Positions 33,886-45,879 are shown, numbered from the stretch's first letter. The stretch is 64,000 nucleotides of DNA from Linum tenue (GCA_946122785.1 CAMGYJ010000006.1:68821676-68885675), one strand, 5' to 3'. Translations and numbers: made by a program. The notes: generated by a model not told the origin, from the sequence alone.

Positions 33886-35714
33886 GAAGTAAGAAATCCC
33901 CTCTCCCTCTCTCTTCTTACTACTTCTGGGATATGTGTCAATCAGTACCTAAATCAAATCATATTGCCACTTTAGTCCCTCAAATTGTATTGTTTCAGCA
34001 GTCCGGCTGGTCTGTATATTTAAGTAGACCCTTTATTTGGTGTACTGGAAATTTGCACACAATTATCATCTGTGTTCACTTCTTGCCTCTCTTCCACATG
34101 AAGAACATGCATTCGCTCCCGTATTCGATAGCTGTAGTTAATCTATCTAAGTCGTTTAGGTCTAACCATTCATAATAATACAAGGTGGTGGTGCAAAATT
34201 TACGAAGGACAAGCTACGATAGAAAGTTACTGATAGATAACGAGAGTTATTTGTGTTGTTCTAACGTGATTGTTTTAAATTTCTGCGAATTTTATTACGA
34301 ACTGACTCTTTTCATGTGATACTTTTCACTCGATTCTTGTTACAATATTGAGCCAGAACTTAACTAGAAAAGTCTCATATGACCAAGTAAACATACTCAA
34401 AATTTACATGATTTTCCATTTCTGGGAACACAGGATCTATATCATGAAAGGAAGGAGAAATGGGAAACAGAGGAATCAATCAAAGGGGTGAAAAAGTTGG
34501 CTTCTTTTTGTTTGGACATTTTCAGAAAGGACCAATCATGAGCCCTCAGCTAGGCCCACCCACCAGAGTTGGGAAGAAGATAACATTTTCTTCTTTTATT
34601 TGTGGCCATTTTTTCTGGGGTGCATCCAATGAGATTAACCCTTGTGGGGAATGATGGTGATGGTGAAGGCTTCCAAAAGGCCTCGATTTCAATTTGGGTA
34701 GGGGCCTGGTTTTGTCTGGCCATAAGTGAAAATGTAAAGGTGGGATATGCTTTTAGTTGTTTTTTAGGCTTCAATTTTCAGGGTATGTTTATCTAGCATA
34801 TGTCATAAAAAAACAAAAACAGAAGAACAAGAAAAGTAAGTTGTGAGTGGTTGAAAATTTTGTTATCCTTCACATCGTTCCTGTCGCATTTGGATATGAG
34901 TTAATGTGAGGTCTTATAAAATGAATCATGTTGAGATCTCTTCGTTTGAAGGAGGATGGGAGATAGGGATGACAATCTCATCCACAATCGTGGTTCGTGG
35001 GTATTCGATCTTGTTAGTTTAGGGAATTTCTGCCTTCATTGATAGAGTATAGGGTATGAGTAATACTTGTAGTGAGAATGGTAGGAATGACATTAGGTGT
35101 TCCTGCTCCATCCATATATGCATGCAATTCTTATACCATTTAACTACATTTTGTTACGTGTCATATGATCCCTCCTTTCTCAATTTTTCATCGGAATTTA
35201 GAAATAACACTATCCTGAACTCCTTAAATTCATATTTTGTTGTCGTCTATTCAGTATTCAAGCTCCAAAATTATACATATTTTCAACTTGATTGCATTAA
35301 TTTAAATTGAATATTTGTGACATATGCAAGGTGGAAATTATCACGGATATCCAAAAATCCGGAGAATGAGAATTAGGATACAAAATTTACACCCACACGG
35401 GAACAAGGGCAAGTATAATTTTGAATTTTGAAAGTGTAGATGAAAACACATTTACGGTCCATGTATGCATTAGTTTCATGAATTCTTAACCAATAAGTCA
35501 TATACAACGTGTATGATACTGCATCATATAACAATAAAATCACATACTAATAATTAAATCGGTACGATAGTATCACAATATTCTACCGGGTATCTAACGA
35601 TTTCTCTGCCATACCAACTATCATAGTATTCTATCGGGTATTTAACAATTTATCTACCATACCCGTACTATACATTGAACCTTCACCTACTCCATCTTCA
35701 GTACAGTTTGAGCA
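33886..35714. other. Intergenic DNA downstream of the bZIP gene
   Basis: Apart from the possible exon at 34433, I see no domain-bearing frame. Around 35570-35650 the text CTACCGGGTATCTAACGATT is repeated in variant form (ATTCTATCGGGTATTTAACA). Confidence 0.4.
34433..34544 (+). other. Possible alternative last exon of the FD-like gene
   Basis: After GGGAACACAG an in-phase frame reads DLYHERKEKWETEESIKGVK and ends in TGA at 34542-34544. It would join exon 2 in phase 0 but would remove the conserved TAPF tail. It may be chance; only transcript data would tell. Confidence 0.2.
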
Positions 35715-35723
35715 TTTTAAATA

Positions 35724-38699
35724 GGTTTAATTCACCCGTGTAGCCATAACTTTCACGGTTTTGACAAATATAGCCACTTTTTGAATAATACACAGATGTA
35801 GCCATTTTCGTCCCATTGTTTGACGGTTCACTTAACTCGCTGACTGGACTAACGGTAGCGGCTGATGTGGCGTGTTTTCATTTGCGTCTTTGCCACGTGG
35901 ATTTTCTTTTTAATTAAAAAGTAAAATTAGAAAGAAGAAGACGAAAAGGGGATTCAGATCACTTTCCCCTTTTTCGTTCAACTTTCCCAAAAGAACTCTC
36001 CTCCTTTTCTCTCGACTCACCCCAACCCTTCCCGATCGTCGACAAAAGGAAGCCATGAATTCGGCCGGCGAGTAGCATCGGACGGTCTTTCTGCTCAACA
36101 TCGGCCGGCGAGTAGCATCGGGCGAGTAGCATCGTCCGGCGAGTAGGAAGAGCGAGGAACCCTAAATCGTGCGATTCGTGCTAAGAAACCCTAGTTCGTG
36201 CGATTCGTGCGATTGGTGAGTCAAGATGAACTGCTGTGGGTGTTTGCTCTAGTCTTCTTCTTTTCACAGTTCGAATGAATGAATGAAGTGCTTGTTCTGT
36301 ATTTATAGGTTCAAAGGTGGAAAGCGACATTCCCAACTTCTTCGAGGGACCAGCCGAACTTTTTTTTCACGAGATTGCCCCTGAAAAAGACGGTAAACAC
36401 ATAGAACCTCTAGTTATAATCGTCATTTACTATAAAGTCTTCCACTTCTCGTGCTTCTCTTTGGCTGTATGTGGAGTTCCCCAATTTGTTTAATCGCTTC
36501 GTGGATGTGTGTGTCTGACTTGTTTATTAGAGATTAATCATTAATTAGAAGAAGTTAATGAATAAACAATCAATTTATGCAGAGAGATGGCAGATTCGTT
36601 GGAGGAAGGGAATGGTGAGAATGTCACAAACCAGGAAGGAGAAGAGGATGATTTCATGTCATTAGAAGATGGGGTAGCAGCTTCTGTTGCAAAGGAGGTG
36701 TACCACGTTTACGATTCCGATGATGCTGATACTTCGGATGATGAATATCACGAAGCACGTGATACTTACGAGCATATGGCGAGACGAGCAATTGGATGAA
36801 TTTGAAGAAGTTGAGGTTGAAAGTGGAGAGGAAGAGGAAGCAGAGAATGATAATGGTGAACATGGAGAGGATGCAGGGGGAGAGCAACCGAGGAATGAGG
36901 CTTCAAATCATTCTATATCCAATCATCCTCCCCCTGTTCAAGAACAAGCCGTTGGTGAGAATTCCAATGACTCGTTTACAGGTTGTCTGAAGATTCAGAT
37001 CATGTTCGTCCGAACTTATCTGATGAAGAGGCTAGGGAAATGCACGATGATGCTCCACACTATGATCCAAATTGTGATCATAAGAGCTTCCAATTTGTGT
37101 GTCGGATGAAGTTCGCGAGTCCAGAGCAATTCAAGGAGGCTGTTGTTAGACATTCGGTGGCAGCTGGTGCAAGTCTGAGGTGGCTTAGGACTAATCCTAA
37201 TAGGAGGGAGGTGAAATGTAAGGCTCTGAATTGTAAGTGGAAGTTGTATGCCAGTTGGTTCAGGAAGGACAGGAGCTTCATGATAAGGAAAGTAGGGCTG
37301 CCACACTCGTGTTCAAGGCAGCTTAGAGTGAATCAAGTCACTGCTAAGTGGATAGCAAGTGACATGTTGGAAAGATTCAGGATAAATCCTGAATGGGCTC
37401 CGAATCAGATAATGGCCGAGGTTATGCTGAAACATAACATGGAGGTTAAGTACAGAACTTGTTATAGGGCTAAAGTGGAGGCTATCAAGCTGCTTAGTGG
37501 TTCATTGGTTGATGAGTACGTTAAACTCAGAAGTTATATGGCTGAATTGAAGAAACGAGATAGAGAAGGGCATTTCATCTTGGAGGTAGACCCACATCCT
37601 AATGGCAACAAGGTATTCTTTCAACGAATGTACATCGGGTTCTCAAGTTTGCAGGGTTTAGTTGAGGCAATCCACAGCATTCTGCCCGATGCTGAGCACC
37701 GAAAATGTGCAAGACATGTATACGCCAACTGGAAGGCCAAGAATAAAACAGATCGGGTTAGGAAGCTGTTTTGGTTTGCCGTTTATGCTTGCAACGAAGT
37801 CCATTGGAACCGTTATACAACTGAGTTGGAGGCAATTGAAAAGTCAGGTGATGGTTCTACCCCATACACTGACTTTATGGCTGCTGAACCTCGTCGTTTC
37901 TGTCGTGCATTCTTGTGGTTACTGGCAACTTAGTGGCATTCCATGCTGCCACGCGGTTTCAGCTATTAGTCATCTTTTATGTAACGTTGCTATATAACGA
38001 CGGTTACTTGATCAGGAAGCAGTTCTTAGCATATTAGGCAGCAAGTTAATTTTAGCTATTGCAGACAGCTTGTTAGCTGCAGGTGTATTTAAGCTGGAAG
38101 GAAGGGATTGAAGATGGAAGGAAGGGATTGAAAATGAGAAGGAGGGGTAGAGAGGAGGTCTCGACGGCAGTGAGGAGTTGGGGTAGAGGGGAGGTCTCGA
38201 CGGAAGGGATTGATGCTGAGAAGGAGGCGTCGACGGCAGTGGGGAGTTGGGGTAAAGAGGAGGTATCGCCGGAAGGGATTGAAGATGAAGGAAGAAGGGA
38301 TTGAAAATGAGAAGAAGGGATTCAAAATCAGTCTCTGCTCTGCGATAGTGAACCCTAGAAAATAAGAGAGGAAGGGGATTAGTCGACGATGGCGATGAAG
38401 GGGAGAGAGACAGAGAGTTAAATAAATTTTTTTTTAATAAGAAAATTAAAAAAAAATTCCGATGTGGCGTCCACGTGGCTAACTCCATCCGGTTGGCGTT
38501 GACGTGTCATCCATTTGGCAGACATATCAGCAAAAAGTCCACTTCACTGACAGAGGCGTTAACACCGTCAAATGTTTTATGTAAAATGGCTAGATTAGTC
38601 TACAATGTTTGAAAAGTGTGGCTACATCTGTGTATTATTCAAAAAGTGGTTATATTTGTCAAAACCGTGAAAGTTATGGCTACACGGGTGAATTAAACC
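35724..38699 (+). mobile_element. Mutator-like element with long TIRs, TSD TTTTAAATA
   Basis: Exact 9-bp duplications TTTTAAATA (35715-35723 and 38700-38708) flank ends GGTTTAATTCACCCGTGTAG and its inverted copy. The TIRs match closely for about 100 bp (CATAACTTTCACGGTTTTGA, CACTTTTTGAATAATACACA). The interior holds an acidic leader, a MuDR-type transposase with its centre deleted, and near 38090-38330 a short array of GGAAGGGATTGAAGATG-type units. Confidence 0.93.
36587..37995 (+). pseudogene. MuDR-type transposase, DDE core deleted
   Basis: Starts MADSLEEGNGENVTNQ at 36587. An acidic region crosses two frameshifts (near 36785 and 36980). The frame 36983-37933 has the MuDR DNA-binding domain (CRMKFASPEQFKEAVVRHSV, VKCKALNCKWKLYASW; PF03108). 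The text FFQRMYIGFSSLQ then runs straight into GLVEAIHSILPDAEHRKCAR. In intact MULE transposases several hundred residues with the catalytic acidic residues lie between these blocks, so the catalytic core is gone. After a last frameshift near 37910 a SWIM-like CGYWQLSGIPCCHAVSAISH follows. The protein cannot catalyse transposition but could still bind DNA if expressed. Confidence 0.85.
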
Positions 38700-38708
38700 T
38701 TTTAAATA

Positions 38709-39459
38709 TATGAACTCTTAACCATAACCATTGATTGATTGCAATTATATAATATTTTGACACGTTGAAATGGTGTAATACAAACAACTTATCTATATTT
38801 GGGGTACCCTTTTCGAATTTCAATCATTGACTATTTCTCCTGCTTTCCTTTTCTTAGTAATTATTGTCGTTGATAAAACTATATTTGCCTATTTGGGGTA
38901 CCCTTTTCGTAATTACAGGCGCAAACGGATTTATAGTACGCACTTGCAAACACACATGTTTGTACTTGATAAAACAAAATATGCAAGTAACATAGGAAGA
39001 TAATATTTTTAATATTTCATTTATTTTTGTTTATTATATAGTAACTCGGTCCCAATATACATGAAATTAGATACATTGAAAAAACTATGTGAATAACCAT
39101 CATATTCATCCATTATTATCTTATTTAAATTCAATTCAATATCGAAGTTACTAGCACAAATGAGGGGTGGAAGTCTTATTCTTAAACAACACATTCGAAC
39201 TTTACTATTTTTTGTCCAATTTGGATTTAGTCAACAAATAAAATTCCAATTTGGACCACCTCAAAAAGTTGTCTTGTTTTCACAAAAGTAAAAAGAGTCT
39301 GAATTACGGGGGAAAAAGTATGTGCCTGGGCCATGGAACTTGTGACAAAATGGCGGGCCAACGTGCATGGCCCATTATTGAATCATGACTCATGAGGATG
39401 GGCTATCAGGCTTGGGCCCACAGAATTCGTTTGATATTTTCCTTGGGCCCACACAATTA
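38709..39459. other. Intergenic DNA with a short direct repeat
   Basis: TTTGGGGTACCCTTTTCG occurs at about 38797 and 38892. Nothing else is recognised. Confidence 0.5.
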
Positions 39460-39467
39460 ACTGTGGA

Positions 39468-40390
39468 TAGGGGTAGGCATTGGTGCGGTGAAACTGCACC
39501 GAACCACTTTTGCGGTCGAATCAAACTGCTATTATACTTGCGATTTAATATGTGATCTGAATTTTTAGTGGCTCGAATTTTGCAGTCGGATTAATCCGAA
39601 ACTGAGCGATTGCAATCCAAAACCGCAAACCGCAAATAATCTTTATTCGGCCTCTGATCACCCGCAAGGCGCTGTCCGAGACTGAGCCTATCATAGTGGG
39701 AAGATCAGCTTTCTTCTATAATGGCATTTCTCTTTTTCTTTCTCGCTCTCGCATCTTCGCACCACTTTCGCTTCCACAAGCACTTTCTAGCAACTGACGG
39801 CTTTGGGTCTAAGTCGCACAGGTCACCACGCCAACCTCACGAACAGCTACAAACTGGAGATTTCTGGGCAGAGGGATCCCATGTTAAAATGTGAAGGCCA
39901 ATTCTAAAATTTACTGAATAATCAAGAAATAAAATAAAAGGAAAATGAATGGCATGAATTTAGTCGGTATAGATATCCGGCAAGAATGAGCTAGAAACTC
40001 ATTAAAAATTAATGGGTTGTGATGGTGTATACCAATTAAGTACTTTTGTATAATTGATTGGTCTTAATAGTTTCGAGTGTTTAATGTGGTTAGAAAAATA
40101 ACTAATTTGATTTATACATATAATATCAGTTTTTTTCTTACAATTATGTATTATGAATATAGAACGTGAATTCAAACTTGTCAATTAAATTATGCATAGT
40201 CTATATTACATTGCGGTCAAATATACGATGCAATCCAAACCGTACCAAATCGCCTGTCTAAGTGGTTTGGTTTAACCGCACCACTTAAATTGCGATCTAA
40301 TATGCGGAGCGATCCATATGAGGTGCGGTGCGGTGCGGTTTGTGATGATGCGGTGCGGTGCGGTTGGACCGCACCACTTGCCCACCCCTA
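39468..40390. mobile_element. Non-autonomous hAT element (TAGGGGTGGGCA-type), 7/8 TSD
   Basis: The left end TAGGGGTAGGCATTGGTGCG and, inverted from the right, TAGGGGTGGGCAAGTGGTGC form the TIR. The flanks ACTGTGGA (39460-39467) and ACTGAGGA (40391-40398) match at 7 of 8. Subterminal GTGCGGT units repeat on both sides (array at 40320-40375). No transposase frame. Confidence 0.8.
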
Positions 40391-40989
40391 ACTGAGGAGA
40401 AAGAAACGCAGTGTGGGTCCACAAGACAAATTAGCTTCCAACCAATTTTAGTTTTATCCCCGCGAGGGGAAAAATAATTCTCCTTAGAATCAACTAAGCT
40501 TTTTACCCAATCAGTTGGCCGGTAATTATTTTATTTATGTTAAAGTTTATTATATTATGTATCTATTGTCTCGTCTCACAATCAATATTTTAAAATTGTA
40601 GATGGCAAGTCGAGTATTTTGGTTTGGGGTGCAAATCAGGATGAATTTGTTCTGTTCATGAGAGTATACATTTCAAATGAAAAAATTCATTGATAATTTA
40701 GGAGACAAATGTTATACAAAATGAAAATAGAGGCTATGATATATAAATAAAATTAAATTATTTATGAATTAAATAACCTAATTATAATTTATCAAGGGCA
40801 AAATATTAGATATTAAAAGTAACTTGAGGGCCTGGTCTTATCGTAGAACACACACAATAATTAAGAGATTAACATAACTTGAGGGCTACACATAGAAATA
40901 TAGATAGTTTCCTTCACATTTAGAACCATGTTAAAAAATCATTCATGCATTCTTAATACTACAGAGTTGAAAAACTAAAGGCTCGATAA
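40391..40989. other. AT-rich DNA, nothing recognised
   Basis: No frame or repeat stands out between the hAT and the Pack-MULE. Confidence 0.4.
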
Positions 40990-40998
40990 TATGATTAA

Positions 40999-42356
40999 GG
41001 TTTAATACACTTGTATATCCAAAAGTATCACGGTTGTGCCAATAATATCCAAAAATCCGGAAATACCACTTATATCCATGTTTTAAAGTTGTTCTTTGCC
41101 AAATCTATCCACTTCCGTTAAATACTTTGACAGCGTTAATAACTCCGTCAACATAGCTGACGGCAAGCTGATTGTACGCTAACTATGCAGACACGTAAGC
41201 GCCAACTACGCCAAAAGTGCCACGTAAGAATGAATTAAAAAATAATAATTTTTTTTTTAAAAAAACCCAATCCCACATATTCCCACTGAAGACGAACAAC
41301 GAGGACGTTCAGTCCCCCTTTCTCCTTTCGATTTTAGGGTTCGCACAAAATCTCCTCCTGCCGACTGAGCCTCCTCCAGGCGATTGAAGATCCTCCAGGC
41401 GATTGAAGATCCTCCCGCCGACTGTATATACTCCCTGGGATTGCCCTAGTCAAAGATCCATTTGGTTCTCTCCCACATTTCCAATCTAGGTTTTTTCAGA
41501 ATTGGTCAGCCAGAGCATCTCAAAACAAAACAATTCGATCAAATCCCTAGTCGGGAAACGAAAAAGGAGAGGAATTTCATTGAGGGCGAACCTGAAACAA
41601 GTAGGAATCGGAGGATTGAGAAGATTGCTCGCCCCCATCGATGCATTGGCCGGGGATCTCGAACATAGAGAAAGTGAACTGCTTATCCACCACCCCGACA
41701 TCGAAGTGAATCAAACCATTTTGGGGTCGTCGACGCGGATCCCTTTCACGGGGAACCAGAGGAAGAGCTCCTGGATCTTGCCCGGGGACAGGAGGCCGGA
41801 GATGTTGAAATCGTAATGGAGCTGGTTCTCCAGCTTGACGTTGCAAGGTTGGGTGTGGTTTATCTAGAACTGCCCCGTGGCTGAGTCGACGGAGAAGTTC
41901 GTTATCCCCTCGGGGAAGAGCCCGATCGGGAGGCCGTTCTTGTTGAGGTAGTCGTAGATGGTGGGTGCGTTGGCCGCGGCCGTCGCCGCGGCGGTGGAAA
42001 TCGAGAGGGAGAGGCAGAGCAGCAAGGGGAAATTGTGATTTCGCATGGCGGCCATGGCATGGAAAGGATTTTCTTTCCCCTGGCTTTGCAAGGGTTTCCT
42101 CGTGGCTGAAGAAATGGGGGCAATTGAAATTTTTTTTGTTTAATTTTTTAAATAAAATTAATTAGCAATACACGTGGATAAGTAAAGAGGAATTGAGAAA
42201 TAAGCGTGCGCCACGTAAGCACCGCCGTTTGTCCTGTCAGACCCTACGTTAACACCGTCAAAGAATGTGACGGAGTTGGATATAAGTGGTATTTCCGGAT
42301 TTTTGGATATTATTGGCACAACCATGATACTTTTGGATATACAAGTGTATTAAACC
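40999..42356. mobile_element. Pack-MULE carrying a DUF538 gene copy, TSD TATGATTAA
   Basis: Exact 9-bp TSDs TATGATTAA (40990-40998 and 42357-42365) flank ends GGTTTAATACACTTGTATAT and its inverted copy. The TIRs run roughly 100 bp with few differences (TGCCAATAATATCCAAAAAT, CGGAAATACCACTTATATCC). The terminal GGTTTAAT is shared with the MULE at 35724. The interior contains a minus-strand host gene copy and no transposase, which is the definition of a Pack-MULE. Confidence 0.93.
41577..42055 (-). pseudogene. Captured DUF538-family gene copy
   Basis: From ATG at 42055 the minus strand reads a hydrophobic signal peptide (NFPLLLCLSLSISTAAATAA), then TIYDYLNKNGLPIGLFPEGI and FSVDSATGQF, then a stop at about 41864. 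It continues CNVKLENQLHYDFNISGLLS and PVKGIRVDDPK, then after a one-base shift LIHFDVGVVDKQFTFSMFEI and PGQC, ending at 41577. This is the full order of the DUF538 (PF04398) family of small secreted plant proteins of unclear function. One nonsense codon and one frameshift make it a pseudogene, but it is nearly full length. Confidence 0.88.
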
Positions 42357-42365
42357 TATGATTAA

Positions 42366-43700
42366 TCAAGAATTGCAGTAGTTGTCCCCATGACCAGGCC
42401 TGACGAGTTAAACTTACATTTTGGGTTTAGAATATTTTTCATATTCGGATTTTTTTATTAGATTTTTTAGACCTATTTAAAAAGGTTGTAAACACGAGGT
42501 TTAGTCAGACCTTGATTGTAGTCGAGCTTCTACCTTTATATTGTTTGAATGTTTGTTGGTGGATTAATCAAGAATTTGCTCTTGTGGTTGGTGGATTTCA
42601 ATTGCTTGAGTGTTGTCTCTGTATCAATCAAGTATTGCCCTTGATTGTGGTCGAGCTTCTACCTTCATATTGTCTGAGCCTCTTCCCATTTCGGGTGTTG
42701 AAGTTACATGATCAATTCGGTCTTATCCTTTTAGTTTTTCTTGTTGTTGAGAAAAATTCAGAAAACCCTAAAAAGATTATGGTTGCGTGACTTTGATCAA
42801 TACAAGTATCAGTTCCGTGTTGGTATCATCTCAGATTTTCATCAATCTCTTTCTCTCATACTTCGATAAATTTCTCTCTACCATGAATTTTAATGGAGCA
42901 ACATCCACCTCTGTTGAAACCTCCATATCCAACAACATATGCATAGGATATTCTTGTAGAGATGAGATGGCAGGGACAGTAGATTATCTACTGAGATGAA
43001 GTCTATTCGACCATGGGTTTCGGCCATATAAAAAACATGCTGGACTCTTGCTCAAGTGTTTTTTAGGCGGAATTCATCACTTTGGTTGACACATAAAACA
43101 AACCTTATATAGGCGTGTAACCCTACAAAGTTACTCCTAAAACTCATGAACATTTACAACCCGTGATCTAGTAGGCATGGTTTTTGTACCTGATTGTACA
43201 ATATCCCGACTAAACTTAAAGTGTTTTATCAACATTTACAACCAATGAAATGCTATGAATCTTCATTTGTTTTATCAACAATCCCACCATCCGTTTGGTG
43301 TAAATAGTAGGATTTCAGATGCAGTTTCACTTCGTCCTGATTGAAGATGTATCTTTTTTTCCCTCCTGTAATTGTCGTCATAATTTGTCTCTAGTTGTTA
43401 TCCTATTGAGGATGTATCTTTGCCAAGCCTTTCATTGATTTTCTCCATTGGTATTATAAACTTGTCTGTCCTTTTTGTTGCTATATCTCATATTATGTAC
43501 CACTTATTGCTTCCCTTATGAGGATTTGTAGTACTTCTCATCTCAACCTTAATATATCGACAAACTTTTGGAGACCTTTTACATCAAAAGCTACCATGCA
43601 GGTTCCCTGGCAGAGAACATGAAGCAAGAACACAAAGAAACTACCACTAACGGGAATTCGGTTGTAACTGGTTCCTGTATGAACAATCAACATGGAGTAG
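42366..43700. other. Intergenic DNA with a 125-bp-spaced direct repeat
   Basis: TGTAGTCGAGCTTCTACCTT at about 42518 recurs as TGTGGTCGAGCTTCTACCTT at about 42643, with about 38 bp shared. No gene is supported. Confidence 0.5.
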
Positions 43701-43712
43701 CTAGAAGCCATG

Positions 43713-44090
43713 GCTAGGAAATACAGATTCTTTAGCAAGCAGGAAACTGAACACGTAGCAAGGGCAAACACATAAATGGATAGTCATACCGGCGCAAGTA
43801 AGGAAAGATAGAGAGAGTTGTATCACAAAGTTCAGATAGACTAAGAGATGTCTGGAGGGGACGACTGTGTGTTCATGGAGGGCAAGGATAAGCGGATAGC
43901 TAGGAAAGACAGATTCTTTGGCAAACAGGAAACTAAATATGTAGCAATGCCATAACAGATAAACGGATAGTCATATCATACTGATTAGGGAAACAAAGAG
44001 GGAGACAGAGAGACAGAGTTATATCACAAGTTCACATAGATTAGGAGATGTCTGGAGGGGATGATTGTCTGTTCATGGAGAAAACCAGGA
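43713..44090. repeat. Tandem repeat of about 186 bp, two copies, 3' of SKP1
   Basis: GCTAGGAAATACAGATTCTT at 43713 recurs as GCTAGGAAAGACAGATTCTT at 43899. The following blocks (GGATAGTCATA, AGATGTCTGGAGGGGA, GTTCATGGAG) recur in the same order. The array begins about 70 bp beyond the SKP1 stop codon and may lie in its 3' UTR. Confidence 0.8.
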
Positions 44091-44161
44091 TAGCGAGACT
44101 GAAAGCTGGAAACACAGATTGAAAAACATAGGCATTCTGGAGAAAAGAGCTGTGAAAGGCA

Positions 44162-45004
44162 TCACTCGAAGGCCCATTGGTTCTCTCTACGAACTTCCTC
44201 TTCTTCCTCTGGCGTGAAGTCGTTCTTGATGTTGAAGGTCTTGCGGATTTCCTCCGGAGTTTTGCCCTTGATCATATCTGCCACAGTCTGGCAAGTTAGG
44301 TCCAGCAAACTCTTGATGTTGAGATAGTTTGCAGCCTGAACACAATAACAAGAGCACAAACCCATTAGCTCAAACCACCACCACCACCACTCACTTGAGT
44401 CTAATATTAGCTAGTTCTACAACCCTGTTTTTCAAACCCTGACTATTCAAAAAACAATTAGATTGAATTCACCAATCGAGCAATTCATCTTTCTCATACT
44501 CATCACAAGGAAAACATCAACCCAAACGAAAGCGAGCAATTGAAAATCGCACCAAATTTTGGAGATCCCCAAACCCTAACCCTAGAAATCGAATTCCAAT
44601 CAATCGAACCCAATGAATCAAGAAATTGAGCCGGAAGTAATAACCCAGAGAAGCAATCTAAGCGCGTCTGAGAAAGAGGAGGAGATGGTTACCAGGATCA
44701 GGTCGAAGAGAGTGGCCTGGTCGACCTTGACGAAATCGGCGTCCCAGGTCTTGAGATCATCGTCAGCGGAGGTAGGGCGTTCCTCGGTCTTGGAAGCGGC
44801 GGCCTCGACGTGCTTCTTGCAGTACTCGATGACCTTGGAGAGGATCTTGCTGGTGACGTTCGGGAGCGGGATTCCGTTGTCGGCGCAGTCGTCCTCGATC
44901 ATGTGCTTGATGGTCTGAGACTCCAGCGCCACCGCCTCGTCGACCTCGAAAGTCTCACCGTCGGAGCTCTTCAGAGTAATCTTCCTAATCGCCGCCGACG
45001 ACAT
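44162..45004 (-). CDS. SKP1: SKP1-like SCF ubiquitin ligase subunit
   Basis: Exon 1 is 45004-44693 (104 codons) and exon 2 is 44335-44162 (57 codons plus stop), with a GT-AG intron of 357 bp in phase 0. The 161-aa product starts [20 protein letters not shown] (Skp1 POZ fold) and ends [20 protein letters not shown] followed by [10 protein letters not shown], the Skp1 C-terminal domain. Length, intron position and the WAFE end match plant ASK1-type proteins. Known role: it bridges Cullin1 to F-box proteins in nuclear and cytosolic SCF complexes. Reading frame and splice sites are intact. It shares no operon-like link with neighbours; the F-box relic at 61354 is a broken copy and not evidence of a functional pair. 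Confidence 0.96.
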
Positions 45005-45165
45005 CTTCGCGGTTATCTTCTAGCCTCTTTTCTCGATTTCTACCGGCGAGCGAGGGTTTTCCCTCGATCGAAAAGAGAGAAACTTGGATGGAAAATAGAA
45101 AGAGAGAGAGCCTTTTTCTGTCTCGTTTTCTTGCAGAGAGAGAACGGTGGGGGAGGATAAGACTT

Positions 45166-45176
45166 AAGAGGGCTAT
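45166..45176 (-). promoter_or_regulatory. Candidate TATA-like box of the SKP1 gene
   Basis: The minus strand has TAATAAATAGC about 165 bp upstream of the ATG, followed by a CT/GA-rich leader typical of plant housekeeping promoters. Confidence 0.35.
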
Positions 45177-45233
45177 TTATTACTTTATTCACGTATTTTC
45201 ATTTTGCGGGGAAAAAATTAGTTGCTGCTAAAC

Positions 45234-45590
45234 AAGTCAAACCGGTTTATGTCAGTGTGCCGGTTTAGCAAGTGGAATGATTCAACCGATGGCACATACC
45301 GGTTTGTGCCGGTTCATGCCGGTCAATATTACAAATAAAATTATAAATACTCATATTTAAACATGACATTTAAGGTCAATACCTAAATATTTATACTTGA
45401 ATCCAACAAATAACATCAGTATTTAACTTTTATAATCATAAAATAAATAATAACATAATTTTTATCAATTAAATTCTCTAAAATAAGGTCATTTTACTTA
45501 GAGATTCGTATATCGATCATGCTGGTCATACCGGTGGTGTCACGCCGGTTTTATGACCGGCACCGGTTGAACCCGGTACAACCGGTGGCA
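45234..45590. mobile_element. CCGGT-rich insertion with 11-bp flanking repeat
   Basis: TGCTGCTAAAC occurs at 45223-45233 and 45591-45601. The 357 bp between them carries dense ACCGGT/GCCGGT units at both ends and an AT-rich middle. It interrupts the MULE left terminus. I cannot assign a class. Confidence 0.55.
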
Positions 45591-45879
45591 TGCTGCTAAA
45601 CTTCGCCTTTCAAATTGTTAAAAGTGGACCTAAAAAATATTACAGTTTTTCAATCAAAAAAATATACATATTAAAGTTACATTTTTAACCACTTAACTTC
45701 TTTACCTTCTCTTTAGCAAACAAACATCACTTAGACTAAAAAAAACACTATCCAGGTAGAGAAAAGTTCATCATTGTCATTCTGGAGCCGATATCGTCGG
45801 TAGGACGTCTAAATCATGAGTAGCGACTCCAATGAGTTAAAAACGTTCACTAAAAAAACCAAAAAAGGGAACCGCGGCT

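Noticed and set aside
37016..37306. Minus-strand frames over the MULE transposase
   Set aside because: Shadows of the plus-strand transposase, which has clear domain order.
43713..44090. CRISPR-like array
   Set aside because: Two long diverged tandem copies without unique spacers, in a plant nuclear setting.
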